Shown here in pieces: positions 11,464-22,144 of a stretch of 28,754 bases of DNA. Within the stretch, counting starts at the first letter, position 1. Each line of letters starts with the position of its first letter. Below the pieces are notes generated by a model, which saw only the letters and a list, made by a program, of their open reading frames with translations, searched no databases and had not been told where the DNA came from. Source of the stretch: Pelargonium tetragonum (taxonomy: Eukaryota; Streptophyta; Magnoliopsida; Geraniales; Geraniaceae). A program made the position numbers and the translations under genes. Location: contig JAYMTL010000184.1 of the NCBI GenBank assembly GCA_036897445.1, positions 1-28,754 on the forward strand. Reading direction: 5' to 3'.

Positions 11464-13648
11464 TCGCTTCTAAGAACCCAAAAAAATAGAATATAAATAC
11501 GTTAGTTTTTTTAGAAGAAGTTTAAGATTAAGAGAAGAAAAAGGGGTAGTAGGGGAGTATTCCAGATTCTGTTCCACTAAGGTATTCCTTTTGAAAAAGT
11601 TATCCTGCAGAGTTCCTTTTTCTTTAGTCTATTTTGGAGTATAAAGAGAAAGGCGTAGGAATCTGCCCCCCTTTTTTCGTAGAATTGAAAGAAAGCGCGT
11701 TGTCATATAATAAAGTCTTAACCAAAAAGGGATGCTGTAAAAGTATAGAATAAGAAGCTGGAAAACAAGGAATCCTTTCTATACGGGTGACAAAATGTAA
11801 AAATAGAAAGAAGAATATGAGCGTTGCTTGAGTCTTTTTTTAGATTCAACTGCTTCAGGTTTAAAAGGGTACCCTGTATTTTACAAAAAATTCTGTCAAA
11901 TGGGGCGACGAGATTAAAGGTCCTCCTTGTTGTAAAATCTAGTTAAAGTTATACGGTTCCTTAGGAAGATTTTTGTGTAAAACACTGAGGAAAATAGGCC
12001 CTGGGTATACTGAACTACTTTCTTGAAATATCACTAGCAAAGAACGGGTTAAACACGAGCGTTTACTTATAAAATAGATTTATATACTCGAGTCGCGAAC
12101 CTTTAATCTTGAAAAATCTTTCATATCTGTTGGAAGAATTCTAATATAAGTAAAAGGGGCCTTTATAAGGTTTTTTTGCTAAATAAATTCGGTATTTAAC
12201 TCTTTACTTTAGCTGCTATTGACCTAGTCGTCTATAGCGACATGCGGGATTCGGGTAGGAGCATAAGCTTTCTATTTAAATTCCTGAGTAAATGCAAGTT
12301 CTGGGAAAACCTTTTGGCGAAAACTAGGTCGGTAATAAATAAAAGGGCATTTCTTGTTTTAGCTTTCTTTGACTTCTTTTTCTATATACAATCTTAAGAC
12401 CCTACTAGAAAAAGGTTTTTATAAATTCCTCAATAAAGCCTTTTTTACTACGGCATACTCGAAAGCTACAAATACTCTGTTAACGAATCCAAGGGCTGCT
12501 TAAGCAAATCTGGACTGGAGTAGTTTAGCGTAGATTTACCTGTGATATATAAGTAAGTTGTGAATAAGAGTGTATCCATTAAGGCCTCTTTGCGCGAGTC
12601 GGGGTTTCCGATATTTTAGGTCAAACCAGGTTCTGTTAGAGTGGTAAATAGCCCCTTTTATAGAGTTTTAAGGACCACAGGAATTTTTTCTTTTTGAAAA
12701 TGAAGTTGAAAATAACTGCGGATAACTTTTTTAAGAGGCTTTTTTTGAAGCTGGATCTCTAACCTAGAATGTAAGAACAAGAGAATCCCCTTTTTAAGTG
12801 GGTATAATTTCAGAAGGCTCGCATTAAAGAATTCCATATACCTTTCCTATTGGCAAATTCTTAACCCCGAAATTAAGCTTATTATATATTTTAGTATTCC
12901 CTAAAGCCTGAGCTTACCCAGGGCCGGGTTTTGTACGAGGTTTCTATCTACCTTTGCGAAGAGGTGATATTGCTTTAAAAGGAACCCCTTTTTATTTACC
13001 AGGGAAGAGCTTGAGTTGGGTATATTTGACTAAAGGATCCTTCTTAAAAGATTATGCCAGGGCTACTTAGAGGTATTGCTCTATAAAGCCGACTCTCTAT
13101 ACTCTAATGATTGTAGGCCTTTTACTAAACAAATAAAAACCGCCCCCGAATCTTAGTTAGAATTGTCTCTAGCAAAAGCTTTATTAACATATCCTTGTTA
13201 ATTACTCGGATTTACTTTTACATAAGAGAAGCCCCTTATTCCTAAATAAGCAAAACTTTTAGACATGCGTCTCGAATAGCAATATTATGAAAAGTTCTAC
13301 CTCTGGGTTTCCTAATTGCTGAGAAAGCTACTACACAATGTATGCAAGAAGGGGTTCCTTTACAAAGTCAATTTACTAGAATTGAATTTGTATAATATAC
13401 AAAAAAGAGTATGAACCTACTGACATGTCCCCTGGCTTAGGAAGATAAAAAGGGCCTTAAGCGAGAGCTATGAGGGAACCCGGGGTTAAAACACAGTTAA
13501 AAGTGAATGCTCAAATAGAGCTTTATAGGCTAAACCCGTGTTATATCCCAATTAAAGGGCTCCCTTACAGGACACTACAAATCGTACAGGGATAAGCCCT
13601 ACTCTAAAAGTTAATGGGGGAATTCCGGCGGATCCTAGAAAGGTAAAA
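11464..13648. other. Non-coding stretch, no gene seen
   Basis: There are no RNA signatures and no frame worth naming in either strand. A TACGGTTC-like string at 11952-11958 recalls the 3' strand of group II intron domain V, but the matching 5' strand and the GAAA loop are missing. The texture is the same as in 1-9 kb. Confidence 0.5.
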
Positions 13649-13668
13649 CTTTAACTTCGTTACCTTGT
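13649..13668 (-). repeat. 20-nt repeat, arm 2 (inverted partner at 9983-10002)
   Basis: The string CTTTAACTTCGTTACCTTGT is the exact reverse complement of 9983-10002, with about 3.6 kb between the arms. Short inverted repeats of this size can mediate rare inversion in plant mitochondrial genomes. No evidence of such an event is visible in the window. Confidence 0.85.
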
Positions 13669-16600
13669 AGCTAACTGATATAGGGAAACTTCAGGGGCAT
13701 TTTTGTCAGCATAAGTACTAAATTGTCCTAGTGAAACCTCTTCGTAGAAACTCCTTGGCTAGAAGCTATAAAAACGCAGCGAGGGTTGACAGGAATTTCC
13801 TTTTTACGCCTACTGTCCTACCCAAACCTTGACCTAAAAGATACGCTAGTTGGAGTCCTGCTTAGAGTGAGAGAAGAAACTTCTAAGAGCATCCTATGAA
13901 TATGAATTAACTTGAAATCTCACTTAATTTGAGTGTATAGTAAAGAAAACTAGAGTCCTGTTCTTTTTAAGTTAAAAATTGACGTTTACCAGCAATAGAG
14001 CAGCCCTTACTTAAAAGCAAGAAAACCCCTGTCCTTTATAAAGTCTTCTTTTAGGCTCAGGAGGAGTGAACTCGAGATTTTTTACACCGCGGGAAACAAA
14101 GAACTTTTTTTTAGTTTAGTTTAACTGCAATTTAGCAACGAAATTTGAGTACGAGTTTCCCTCATTAGAAAGTACTTTTAGGTTTTCAATTCCAGTAAAG
14201 TCCTAGGTACTACTAAACAGGAATACATTTTTCCTTTACTGAGTCAGTAAAAATAGCAAACAAAAAAAGAGTGTCCCTTTAGTAAAAGTTTAAACAATAT
14301 TAACCCAATTACGGAATTAGTTAATTGCAGAAAAGCTGCCCCCAAGCCAAAACTTCAAAAGGAGAACTCAATATTCCTTGAATTTAGTTCTAGGTACAAA
14401 TTTTATAATAGCTCACAAGTGACAGGCTTCTTGTATTGTAATAAAATTTTTTTGTATAACGAAGTTACTTATACTTATATAAAATCTAAAAGGACCCTAT
14501 ATAATGGGTACCATAAAAAGGGAAGCTTATAGTGTTTCTTGCCCTAGAATAGAAACGGGCCTTAAAATAAAACTTTAGCTAGAGTTTGTAAAAAGAAAGA
14601 GGCTTTTCGAATCTCTAAAGTAGTTCCTTGCTATGATCATGGAAAGCTATCTCTTACCAAAACCGGGGGTTCCTATACCAAAAGCACCCACTTATCTAAG
14701 GGTAAAAGGGTACTATATGAAATTATCTTTAAATAAAGCTAGAAGTTTCTGCTTGTCCGACCAGTATCTTATAAGGCTTATTACTAATGCCTGTTGTAAA
14801 ACACCAAAGAGTTATTGTAAGGTAATTGTCCTATATCTATAAATTTTCATTTTGTTGCGAAGTTTGTATATTTATGGGGATTAACTAAATCTAAATACTA
14901 GTAGAGTAGTAGCATATCCATAACTATAAGCAGATTTGAAACTTTCAATCAAAAGTTTTAAGTTAGTGCATACTTCGGTGGAAGTAGGTCCAGTCGAGTG
15001 TCTATTATTATATCTTGTATTTTTATTTTACTATGAATACCTCAATATCTTCCAATAAATAAAGTGACTAGTAGACCTCTAATTTCTGAATATGAATAAA
15101 ATTGGGCTATCGTAAGGAGCTCCTAAACCGAAAAAAAAAGGACCTAGCGAGCTTCTAGGAAATACTGAAAATACTAAACTTTCTTGTTTACTCGATTCCA
15201 CTTTAGATTTTAAGACAGATAGCTAAAAACTTTTACACTTTTTTAGGGGTGTATAGGACATATAAAAAGAACCCTTGGGATCCTTTTGTTGAAACTAATT
15301 TAGTATCCTTTAGCTTTACTATGGGCTTTCTCTTTATATGGATTTCCTCGTTATAGTTTCGAAAGGAGTTTCTAGCATAGAGCTCATAAAAATGTAGTCC
15401 ATAATTTGGTTTTGTTTTTTCTCACTTTGCCTTAACAGAATTTCTAAGGATTTTTCATAAAGTATTGTCATTCCTAATGAATAAATAATGAAAAATGAAT
15501 AAAAGAACGAGAGCTGCAATTTTTTATAGAGTTGGAGTGTCGTCATCCACTATAGAAAAATCAGGAGACTTCTTTCTACCGAGGTATCTAATCTAAAAAC
15601 GCGGGTCTGCTCTTTTACTTTGTACCTAATATAATAGCATTAAGAAAATGAATATTAAAGACCTCAAACGGAGTACTATATATATAGCTAAGCGACTGAA
15701 GTGTTCAATATATCTCTCAAGAAAATAGGTAGCTTCGCATTGATATAGTAAACAATTGTTACAATCTTGGAAATTCACGAGTCAAAAAGAACTTTTAAAA
15801 AGCTAAGGATACCGATAACCCGATATACGTTGCGATTCCCAATAGAGGGAGTCCGGGGGCTTTCTTAGACCCGACATAGCTGTAATTGATAGGAGTTTCA
15901 ATTTCAGTATTGCCAAATGATGGAAGAGCACTTATAAAAATAAAGATAACAGGAGCCTTAAGATTAAAAAGAAAGTAGGGTAAAGTTATTCAGTATATTA
16001 TATAATAGCACAATTTTTTATCAGAAAGGTAGTACTTGTATTATTTCCCAGAAATCCTACTAAAAATAGATAGAAATTTTCAAAGAAGAAAAATACGGTA
16101 ACGTGTAAATTAAGGGTTTCCGTTATATAAAATAAAAAACTCCGAGGCTTGCCTATTTTAGCGATTCCTAATATACCCAAGTACATCAGATAAGAAACTT
16201 ACAAGTCTCATGGTACTTTTTTTCAATAATATCATAAAAGTTCTTATCCACAAAATAGAAAAAAGAATTTACTCCAATGATAAAAATTGCTCAAAACTCT
16301 CTTTAAAGAAACTCCCCGAAGTGATGTAAAAATTCCATCTGGAAAAAGACTATAATATTTTTTCATGTAACTATATATACACAAAACCCATTTTAGTATT
16401 CCTTCAGAAAACCACTTAATCATGCACACATACACGTTTTTTCTAACTATAATTTTTTTCTAGATGCTTTTTTTTATAATGCTCGAAAAGCTGTATATCA
16501 TAAATTTAACTTGGGGCCGCCTTTGTCAGTAGTAACAAGAACCTTTTTATAAATATATGCAAATAGTTACTCAATTTATTGAACCCGAGAATTAGAAATA

Positions 16601-17759
16601 AGATTAAAGCAGTGTCCGCTAAACCTTTTTAGGAACGTATCCTTTGACTAAGGGATATAGTATAGTTGGTTTTACTACAAACAAATTGCTAACCCCCTTG
16701 CCTAAAGTCATAGAAGCCTTATCTACTACAAGGGATTTCCTTAATTCAAGGATTTGGGTGTTCATATCATAAGGGCTGTACTACTTGAAAGGAGCCCGTG
16801 TCCTATCTTGTTTTTAAGTGAATAAAGTATACAACTATTAAGGAATCCAACTTTACTAAGGTTCTGCCGCACCTTATGGAAAAAAAAGAGTTTTATAGAT
16901 ATAGAGTAGGTAAATTCCCCTAATAATTAGGAGCTGCTTTAGAACAAAAAGAAACATGTTTTCGAAAACGGTAGTGACGGTTAAGAGAGTGCCCTAGTTT
17001 CTAGATAGGGTGTAGCTTACCTTTTCTTTTTAAAAACTTTCTATACCAAATATTAGTTAGTTTAGTTAGTCAAGTGTCAATAAATTAAAAATTTTAGATA
17101 AAGAAATAGTTACTCGTATCGAGAATTTAGGAAGTGATTAGTATTCAAAGAGCCCTCTTTTAGTGTGGGTTTTTCATATTCAACTTTTTTTGAACTAAAT
17201 TAGATTGAATTTTATGATTATTCCTTATTATTTAAACCTAAAAAAATCTGACAAATCTTGGTTTCAAGTACTCTCAGTTATTGGATTTGAACCTTTGCAT
17301 GCAAGAGAACTTTATGCCATGTATAAAAAGTTCTAAATTCGAATTGTACTCTAAAAAGTCTTTTAGTTTCTCAACTAGGATGTAAGTACAGTTATAAAAG
17401 GGAGCCACTTGAGTTCTGCCTACGAATTAAGTAATTAAGGAAATTTTCTCCGCGGAGGAAGGCTCTTAATCGGCTCTGCCGTTATAGGGGCTGTCCTAGA
17501 TCTATGGAATTCCTGGGTATAAAAAGGCTTCCTTGTCCTGATAATGACACAAAAAAGGTTAATCCCTCAGATAGGCTCGAAACCTTTTTCCTTTGCAGCT
17601 ATTTGGAGCTTACTTAATATAAAAACTCAGTTAGTACTCTATTTCGGTCTGAGCAAATTAGGGCATAATTACTTTATAAAACATAAAACGCTAAGCAGGG
17701 AGTTTCCGTGTATAATGCCAAGAATGCCTTTAAAGAAAAGGACTCTCATTATACATTTT
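13669..17759. other. Non-coding stretch, no gene seen
   Basis: Open frames stay below about 75 codons and show no family features. A tRNA-like T-arm string on the minus strand (about 17283-17293) lacks a pairing acceptor and anticodon stem. One further word of the GGGRTTGAC type with one change lies at 13782-13790. Nothing else can be supported. Confidence 0.5.
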
Positions 17760-17930
17760 AACTAAATATGTTGTAAAAAAAGTTAAGGACAGCACAGATT
17801 AAACCAAATAGCGCTAAAGTTATTCTAAATTCTTGCTTTTATCCTAAGTTTAGATACCTCAGTAAGACATTCCTAACCTTTTTCATTATTACTTTTTTAC
17901 GTAGATACAAAAAAAATTTTCATTAAAGAA
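17760..17930 (+). repeat. Dispersed repeat R, partial diverged copy
   Basis: The words TCTAAATTCTTGCTTTTATCCTA (17823-17845) and ATTACTTTTTTACGTAGATA (17888-17907) line up, in order and with similar spacing, with TTTAAACTCTTGCTTTCATACTA and AATGACTTTTTTATCGACGTAGA in the repeat copy at 21040-21310. Identity is moderate and indels are frequent. The other end of the repeat (the block carrying ACCGACT in other copies) is not visible here, so this copy is incomplete. It also marks roughly where the C-rich island begins. Confidence 0.4.
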
Positions 17931-18778
17931 TTCCTCATTTCAACTGGCGGAAGATACATAAAAGCACTAAACGGGAACCCTTCTCTTTTATACCTTCGAT
18001 ATTGAGAAGAATTGGGCACTCCTTTTGATTGTAAAAAAGCCCTTAATCCCATAAGTGTAACTAGAAAACCCAGCTTTGTCCTTTAAAAAAATTATTGACT
18101 TGTTTAGAACCTACTTTAACTCAAAAGGACTCTTTTACATTAAAAAAAATGAAAAAGAAAGGCTTTCTATCTAGTTAGACCCCTCTGTCTTCTCTTAACC
18201 CTAGTAACTATAAATTTCTTCTTAATCTTAAAAAGATACCCTTTTTTCTTATAAGCTAGAACTCTCTTGAAAGCCTTTACCACCTATTATTTTACGAGTA
18301 TCCGCTAAAAAAACTCTGTCTATACCAAATATAGAAAATCCTGTAAGGTATCCACTTAAGAGCATTAGACACTAAAAATTTAATAAAACACGCCATTAAC
18401 ACTGGTACTTAAACTTTTCCACTCAATTCCTATGCTTTTGAAAGGTTTTAACAAAGCAGAAACAGAAATAAGCTAAACTCCCACTTATATCTATCTTGTA
18501 AAACTCTTCCTAAAAAATCATTCTACCACTTAACTTTTTAGCTAAACTAGGCCCTACTAGGGCATACTGAAAACAAGAACCAAAATCTCTCCTTTAGCAC
18601 TATCTCTATGCTCTACTGCCTCTTTTGTCGGAAACTGATTACCCCTAACCGGAATACAAATACAGTAGTAACATCCATAAGAAAAGAATTTCAATTTGAC
18701 TTCTTAACTTTAACCTCCTTTCTTCAATAGTGAAAGCCCCACTTAAGCCTACTTCAACTCTAGGGATTGCTCTAAAAA
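17931..18778. other. C-rich non-coding part of the island
   Basis: Strong C over G on the + strand; 18181-18240 has about 16 C and 3 G. On the minus strand two adjacent frames just downstream of the basic frame at 18779-18874 read VFRAIPRVEVGLSGAFTIEER (about 18770-18710) and, after a stop, NQFPTKEAVEHRDSAKGEILV. They look peptide-like but match no family I recognise. They may be remains of a longer minus-strand gene. Confidence 0.35.
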
Positions 18779-18874
18779 CTAAAGGAATATCCAGTAAAAA
18801 GCTTTGTTTAGCCCCTTAGCAATACCTCTCTTCTTAACCCCTACAACTTTCTTAATTACATTACCTTTACTCAT
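18779..18874 (-). CDS. Short basic 'MSK' family frame, 31 codons
   Basis: From ATG at 18874 the minus strand reads MSKGNVIKKVVGVKKRGIAK and then GLNKAFYWIFL before a stop. It shares an exact 16-base string, CCTACAACTTTCTTAA on the + strand (18840-18855), with 20588-20603, at the same place in the frame (the K-K-V-V-G codons). After KKVVG, the residues VKKRGIAKGL correspond to VTKGGIKRGM of the longer frame at 20443-20631, so this copy appears to lack about 16 internal codons. A diverged 34-nt-block repeat lies upstream at 19101-19134, as it also does for the longer copy. I do not recognise the family. The short length and early stop suggest a remnant, not a working gene. Confidence 0.3.
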   Translation of the reverse strand: MSKGNVIKKVVGVKKRGIAKGLNKAFYWIFL

Positions 18875-19100
18875 AGCTAGAATATTCTGTGATCAGTACC
18901 TTACTCTCTACCTGTACCTACTAGTCCTATTAAATTGACTCTTCAGAGCTATACCTCCTTTTATAATCTAGGCTTACTGTAACTTTGTAATGGGGCTTAT
19001 TGTAGCCAGTCTTCTTCCACAGCTTAGTTACACCTTAAGAAGTAGGTAACGCTTAATAGTTATTGTATAACCAGCCACTTTATATGGATATAGTATATTC

Positions 19101-19215
19101 TAAGGCAAGATTTATCTTGTTCTCTGTTCTTATCATTAAAAAGGGTACCTAATAGGGGAAATGCGGTATAGTCTATTGATAGTGAACCCTTTTATGGGAG
19201 CAACACCGGACACGA
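19101..19215 (+). repeat. Dispersed repeat R, copy 1
   Basis: The first 34 bases (19101-19134, beginning TAAGGCAAGATTTATC) are identical to 21040-21073. After that the copies diverge but keep related words: an AAAAAGGGTA segment, then AATG(C/A)GGTATAG, then a block near GTGAACCCTTTTATGGG. A 34-nt exact match within otherwise diverged repeats suggests either selection on that block or recent local gene conversion. Orientation is given as + for convenience only. Confidence 0.75.
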
Positions 19216-19430
19216 AGGACACTAAAAAAGCGGAACAAGAAAACGCTTTGTGAATTTCTTTGGCTTGACTTCTTTATATTCCTCAGCACCCTTAACCAGA
19301 ATAAATTAACACGGGAATACGTAGGTTCTAATCCCATAACAACATTAAGTAAGATAAACCCAAACTAAGAGATCTCTATCTCGCCTTATCTTATTAAACT
19401 TCCTAAAAAATTAAGAAGGAAAATGACAAA

Positions 19431-19470
19431 ATGAGTAACAGGTAATGTAATTAAAGGGTTTTCTAGTTCC
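19431..19470 (+). pseudogene. Start-region relic of the 'MSK' family, opposite strand
   Basis: ATGAGTAACAGGTAATGTAATTAA at 19431-19454 matches the first 23 bases of the minus-strand frame beginning at 18874 (ATGAGTAAAGGTAATGTAATTAA), apart from one inserted C. The reading frame closes after four codons. The two copies face outward from each other, with repeat copy 1 between them. Downstream, in another frame, 19472-19582 encodes a hydrophobic run (VPPYILVLGVSAIPVAIVV and then TMGYVLGIVLLV), which could be a membrane segment or chance. Confidence 0.45.
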
Positions 19471-19919
19471 ACCTTATATTCTAGTCTTAGGAGTAAGCGC
19501 TATACCTGTTGCTATTGTAGTTACTATGGGTTACGTATTAGGTATTGTATTACTTGTTAAGGTGTACTCCTCCCTTGCTCTGTAGTTATTACTTTATAGA
19601 GAGAAACCTTAGTGGTCTAGGTCTAGGATAGTTGGTGTTCCCGATTTGTTGCGTAGCGTGAGGAATAGTATTAGTACACCCTACCGTCTTTACTAAGTCA
19701 AACTTGAATATTAAAGTCACGGGTTCTGATCGAGAAATGTTAGCATTTAAATTGAAAGCAAGTTCCTTACACCAGTTCTAGAATCGAGCTCTTCCTTAGT
19801 GCAAGAGGTATAATAGTCAGTTACAAGGATTCCTTTTCAGTTCCTTCAAAATCCGAAGTGCAGTATATCTTACTAATAAGAAATGAGATAAGGAACCCTA
19901 CTTCACTATCATGTAGTCC

Positions 19920-20060
19920 AAAGCGCACAACGTAATGAGCCTCGCCAACCTATCGCTTTACTACAAGTAAGAGCGCCGAAGACTTTGAAATGAAACTCTC
20001 CGTGCAAGTGCAATGGGTCACGGAGCCGAAAAACGAGCGGGTTCAAGTCCCACGCTTTTT
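19920..20060 (+). other. GC-richer block with three successive hairpins; possible structured RNA or intron piece
   Basis: This block is visibly richer in G+C than its surroundings. Hairpin 1 pairs AAAGCG (19920-19925) with CGCTTT (19954-19959). Hairpin 2 pairs CTCCGTG (19998-20004) with CACGGAG (20019-20025) around a 14-nt loop. Hairpin 3 pairs 20029-20041 with 20049-20060 (GGG/CCC, GCG/CGC and A5/T5, with two bulges) around TTCAAGT, a loop identical in form to a tRNA T-loop. It then runs into T-rich sequence. TGAAACTCTCCGTGC followed by CACGGAGCCG loosely recalls group II intron domain I text, but no domain V is present nearby. No tRNA acceptor fits. Function is unknown. A folded RNA is inference. 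Confidence 0.35.
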
Positions 20061-20442
20061 CAGTCTTTTTTTAGTATTTACTTAATTACACAGGGGAATA
20101 ATAGTAGCTACGGGTATAGGGCTAGCGCGGTGAAGCAGTACCTAACAAGATTAAACAAAGGGAATTTTCTGTTCCTCAAGTATTACGAAAGCTAGACAGG
20201 AAATCTCTTAGAAAGTAAGAATTGGTTTTTACAAGAAGTAAGTTATATAAAGGGGTTCCCGTTTAAGTATAAAAGGAGTCCTCGTCGTTACTTTCTTTAT
20301 CCCAATATTCCACTAGATCCGAAGCTAAATAAAGAAGAATTACTAAAAATCTTCACTGTGCCGCACTTACAACTGGATCAGAAAGATAAGAAAACTTTAC
20401 TTGGTTCTATTTGAAACCAGCTCTTTAATTCTAAAAACCTAT

Positions 20443-20631
20443 CTAGATCTGTATTGATTCCCATTTCTTAAAGTTGAGGAAACCTAGACCTTTCTTACTC
20501 CTCTTATTCATACCCCGCTTAATACCTCCTTTTGTAACACCTGTTTTTATACCTATCTTAATAACTTTCCGAACACCTTGTGCTGTACCTACAACTTTCT
20601 TAAGGGCTATAACCTTCGTAATCTTACTCAT
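20443..20631 (-). CDS. Hypothetical very basic small protein (62 aa), 'MSK' family
   Basis: From ATG at 20631 the minus strand encodes MSKITKVIALKKVVGTAQGV followed by RKVIKIGIKTGVTKGGIKRG and then MNKRSKKGLGFLNFKKWESI, ending QI. A GTG six codons upstream extends the frame to 68 codons, but the ATG is shared with the relatives at 18874, 19431 and 11365, so I choose it. It has 14 Lys and 3 Arg against a single Glu and no Asp, many Gly, and an alternating hydrophobic/basic pattern, as in a nucleic-acid-binding or ribosomal-type peptide. A purine-rich strand would by chance give Glu as well as Lys, so the charge imbalance argues mildly for real coding. It sits 409 bases downstream, on its own strand, of repeat R copy 2. 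I do not recognise the family. It could still be a chance frame. Confidence 0.35.
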   Translation of the reverse strand: MSKITKVIALKKVVGTAQGVRKVIKIGIKTGVTKGGIKRGMNKRSKKGLGFLNFKKWESIQI

Positions 20632-21039
20632 CCCTACAATCTTATACACCCCGCCCCTTAGCTGCTATTCATCTGCATCTTCTTAGCTAAACTTACGACT
20701 TTTTAACTGGCAACAAGAGGAGTAAGACCAAGAAAAAACTTTAACTGGACTTCATTTATTAGAACTAGAACGGGAAACTTAGTTATTTTATTCCTTTATT
20801 ACTTATCCCTGTAAAAACCTTAATTGTTTTAACTTTCTCTTACCTTCTTCACTTTCTATTTCTTAGATTGTTACAAAGGAATTCCTACTTATTTTCCCTA
20901 ATTACTTTGTAGAAGATTGCCTTAGTCCAATTTGGTTATACCATCCCCTGTATTGCCTATCTTACTTTATATACTACACAGCTAAAGAGAGAAGAATTCC
21001 CTTTGGCCTTTAATTGTTCCTTGTGATTGTCTTACTTAA

Positions 21040-21310
21040 TAAGGCAAGATTTATCTTGTTCTCTGTTCTTATCGAAAAAGGAGGTAAGCTTGCTTAGAGA
21101 ATGATAGAGAAATCCTTCTAACCGACTGAGTGCATCCGAAGAGGGTTAACGCAAGATAGATAGTCTTATTAAAGTATAGCCAATCTCACACTACAACAGC
21201 AACAAAGGCTTTAAACTCTTGCTTTCATACTAAAAAATTGTAAAAATACCTAACCTGGTAAACTATAACCCAAATTCTTAATGACTTTTTTATCGACGTA
21301 GACCTTTCTT
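21040..21310 (+). repeat. Dispersed repeat R, copy 2 (fullest copy)
   Basis: It opens with the 34-nt block identical to 19101-19134. It then carries AATCCTTCTAACCGACT (21111-21127), matched at 22209-22225 with one difference, and GAGGGTTAACGC, matched by GAGGTTAATGC at 22240-22250. CTCACACTA (21185-21193) has counterparts near 21645 and 22283. Past 21205 it aligns with the partial copy at 17760-17930. The minus strand holds a 33-codon stop-free run (YFNKTIYLALTLFGCTQSVR and on) of no known family. The conserved order of blocks across copies is what marks this as a repeat and not chance. Confidence 0.7.
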
Positions 21311-21313
21311 AAT

Positions 21314-21470
21314 CGTAGGAGGAGGTAAGAAGAGTAGATAGTAGACATAGTAGAGGAGATATAACGTCCCTGTCTAGTGGAGCTAGTATAATAGAGTAGT
21401 AAGTCTTAGATTAATAGATAGTTAATAAATAGATATACTAGTAAGTTAATTAAAATAGTTAGAGTGAGAT
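21314..21470. repeat. Low-complexity purine-rich patch
   Basis: Words such as AGGAGGAGGTAAG, AGTAGATAGTAGACATAGTAGAGGAGAT and later TTAATAGATAGTTAATAAATAGATA dominate, so the patch is built of GAT/TAG/GGA steps. In reverse complement it resembles the CTACTCT/TCTCC texture at 9100-9460. It separates repeat R copies 2 and 3. No frame or RNA signal is visible. Confidence 0.5.
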
Positions 21471-21519
21471 CTATTACTTATTAGATTTTTGTTATAATTT
21501 AAGGATAATCCCTCATTGC

Positions 21520-21690
21520 TCTATGTCTTTATCGTTAAAGAGGGTAGAAACCTTCTATCTAATGCATAGCTAAATCTCTATTACCGAGTAAAGAGAACTC
21601 TTTAGGGGGTTAAGGAACAATAGTATATACCAGATAGAACATACTTACACTATGAAGACCGGAAAAAAGGCTCTAATACAAATATTATAA
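21520..21690 (+). repeat. Dispersed repeat R, copy 3
   Basis: CTCATTGCTCTATGTCTTTATCGTTAAAGAGG here parallels CTCATGCCCTATGTTGCTTATCAGAGG in copy 4 and TCTTGTTCTCTGTTCTTATCG in copy 2. AAATCTCTATTACCGAGTA (21572-21590) and TAGGGGGTTAAGG (about 21603-21615) then follow, matching the ACCGACT and GAGGGTTAA blocks of the other copies. The TTACACTATG word (21645-21654) and an AAAAAAGGCTCTAA segment close the alignment. Spacing between blocks varies by only a few bases. Confidence 0.6.
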
Positions 21691-22144
21691 AAATTTTTCT
21701 TTCCTTATTTCCCTAAATCTTAACTCTCTAGACTAGAACCAGAATGAAATCCTTCTAAAAACTTAAAGGAAAGAAAGCCAAATCCCATCTTCAATTAAGA
21801 GAAATACTCAAACCTTTGTACGATTATATTACGTGATTACGTGCACTAAAACACAAGTCAGCATGTCCTTTCTGAACCGTTTAATTGGGAACCCTTTTAA
21901 CTATAAAGTTTAGAGACTTCTTTATCTACTTAGAATGGGATCCTAGCATGACATAAAGAAAGTGGCTTCCCTTTAAGAATTATAGAAACCCCTTGCGATT
22001 GACTTGTTCAAGGAATTCCTAATCTCTAAAATATCTACTCTAATAATATCTAAAAGAAATAAGATAAGGAACCTGCCTTGCGGGGATTCTCCCTTACATT
22101 ATCTTAGTTTCCCAGAGATACTGGAAAGTACTAACAAGAATAAA

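Noticed and set aside
11928-11960. TACGGTTC suggesting group II intron domain V
   Set aside because: The 5' partner GAGCCGTA and the GAAA tetraloop are missing.
17275-17330. tRNA-like string on the minus strand (GCATGCAAAGGTTCAAATCC), reminiscent of tRNA-Gln
   Set aside because: The T-stem has two mismatches, no acceptor partner exists at the right distance and the anticodon stem does not form. At most it is a very decayed relic.
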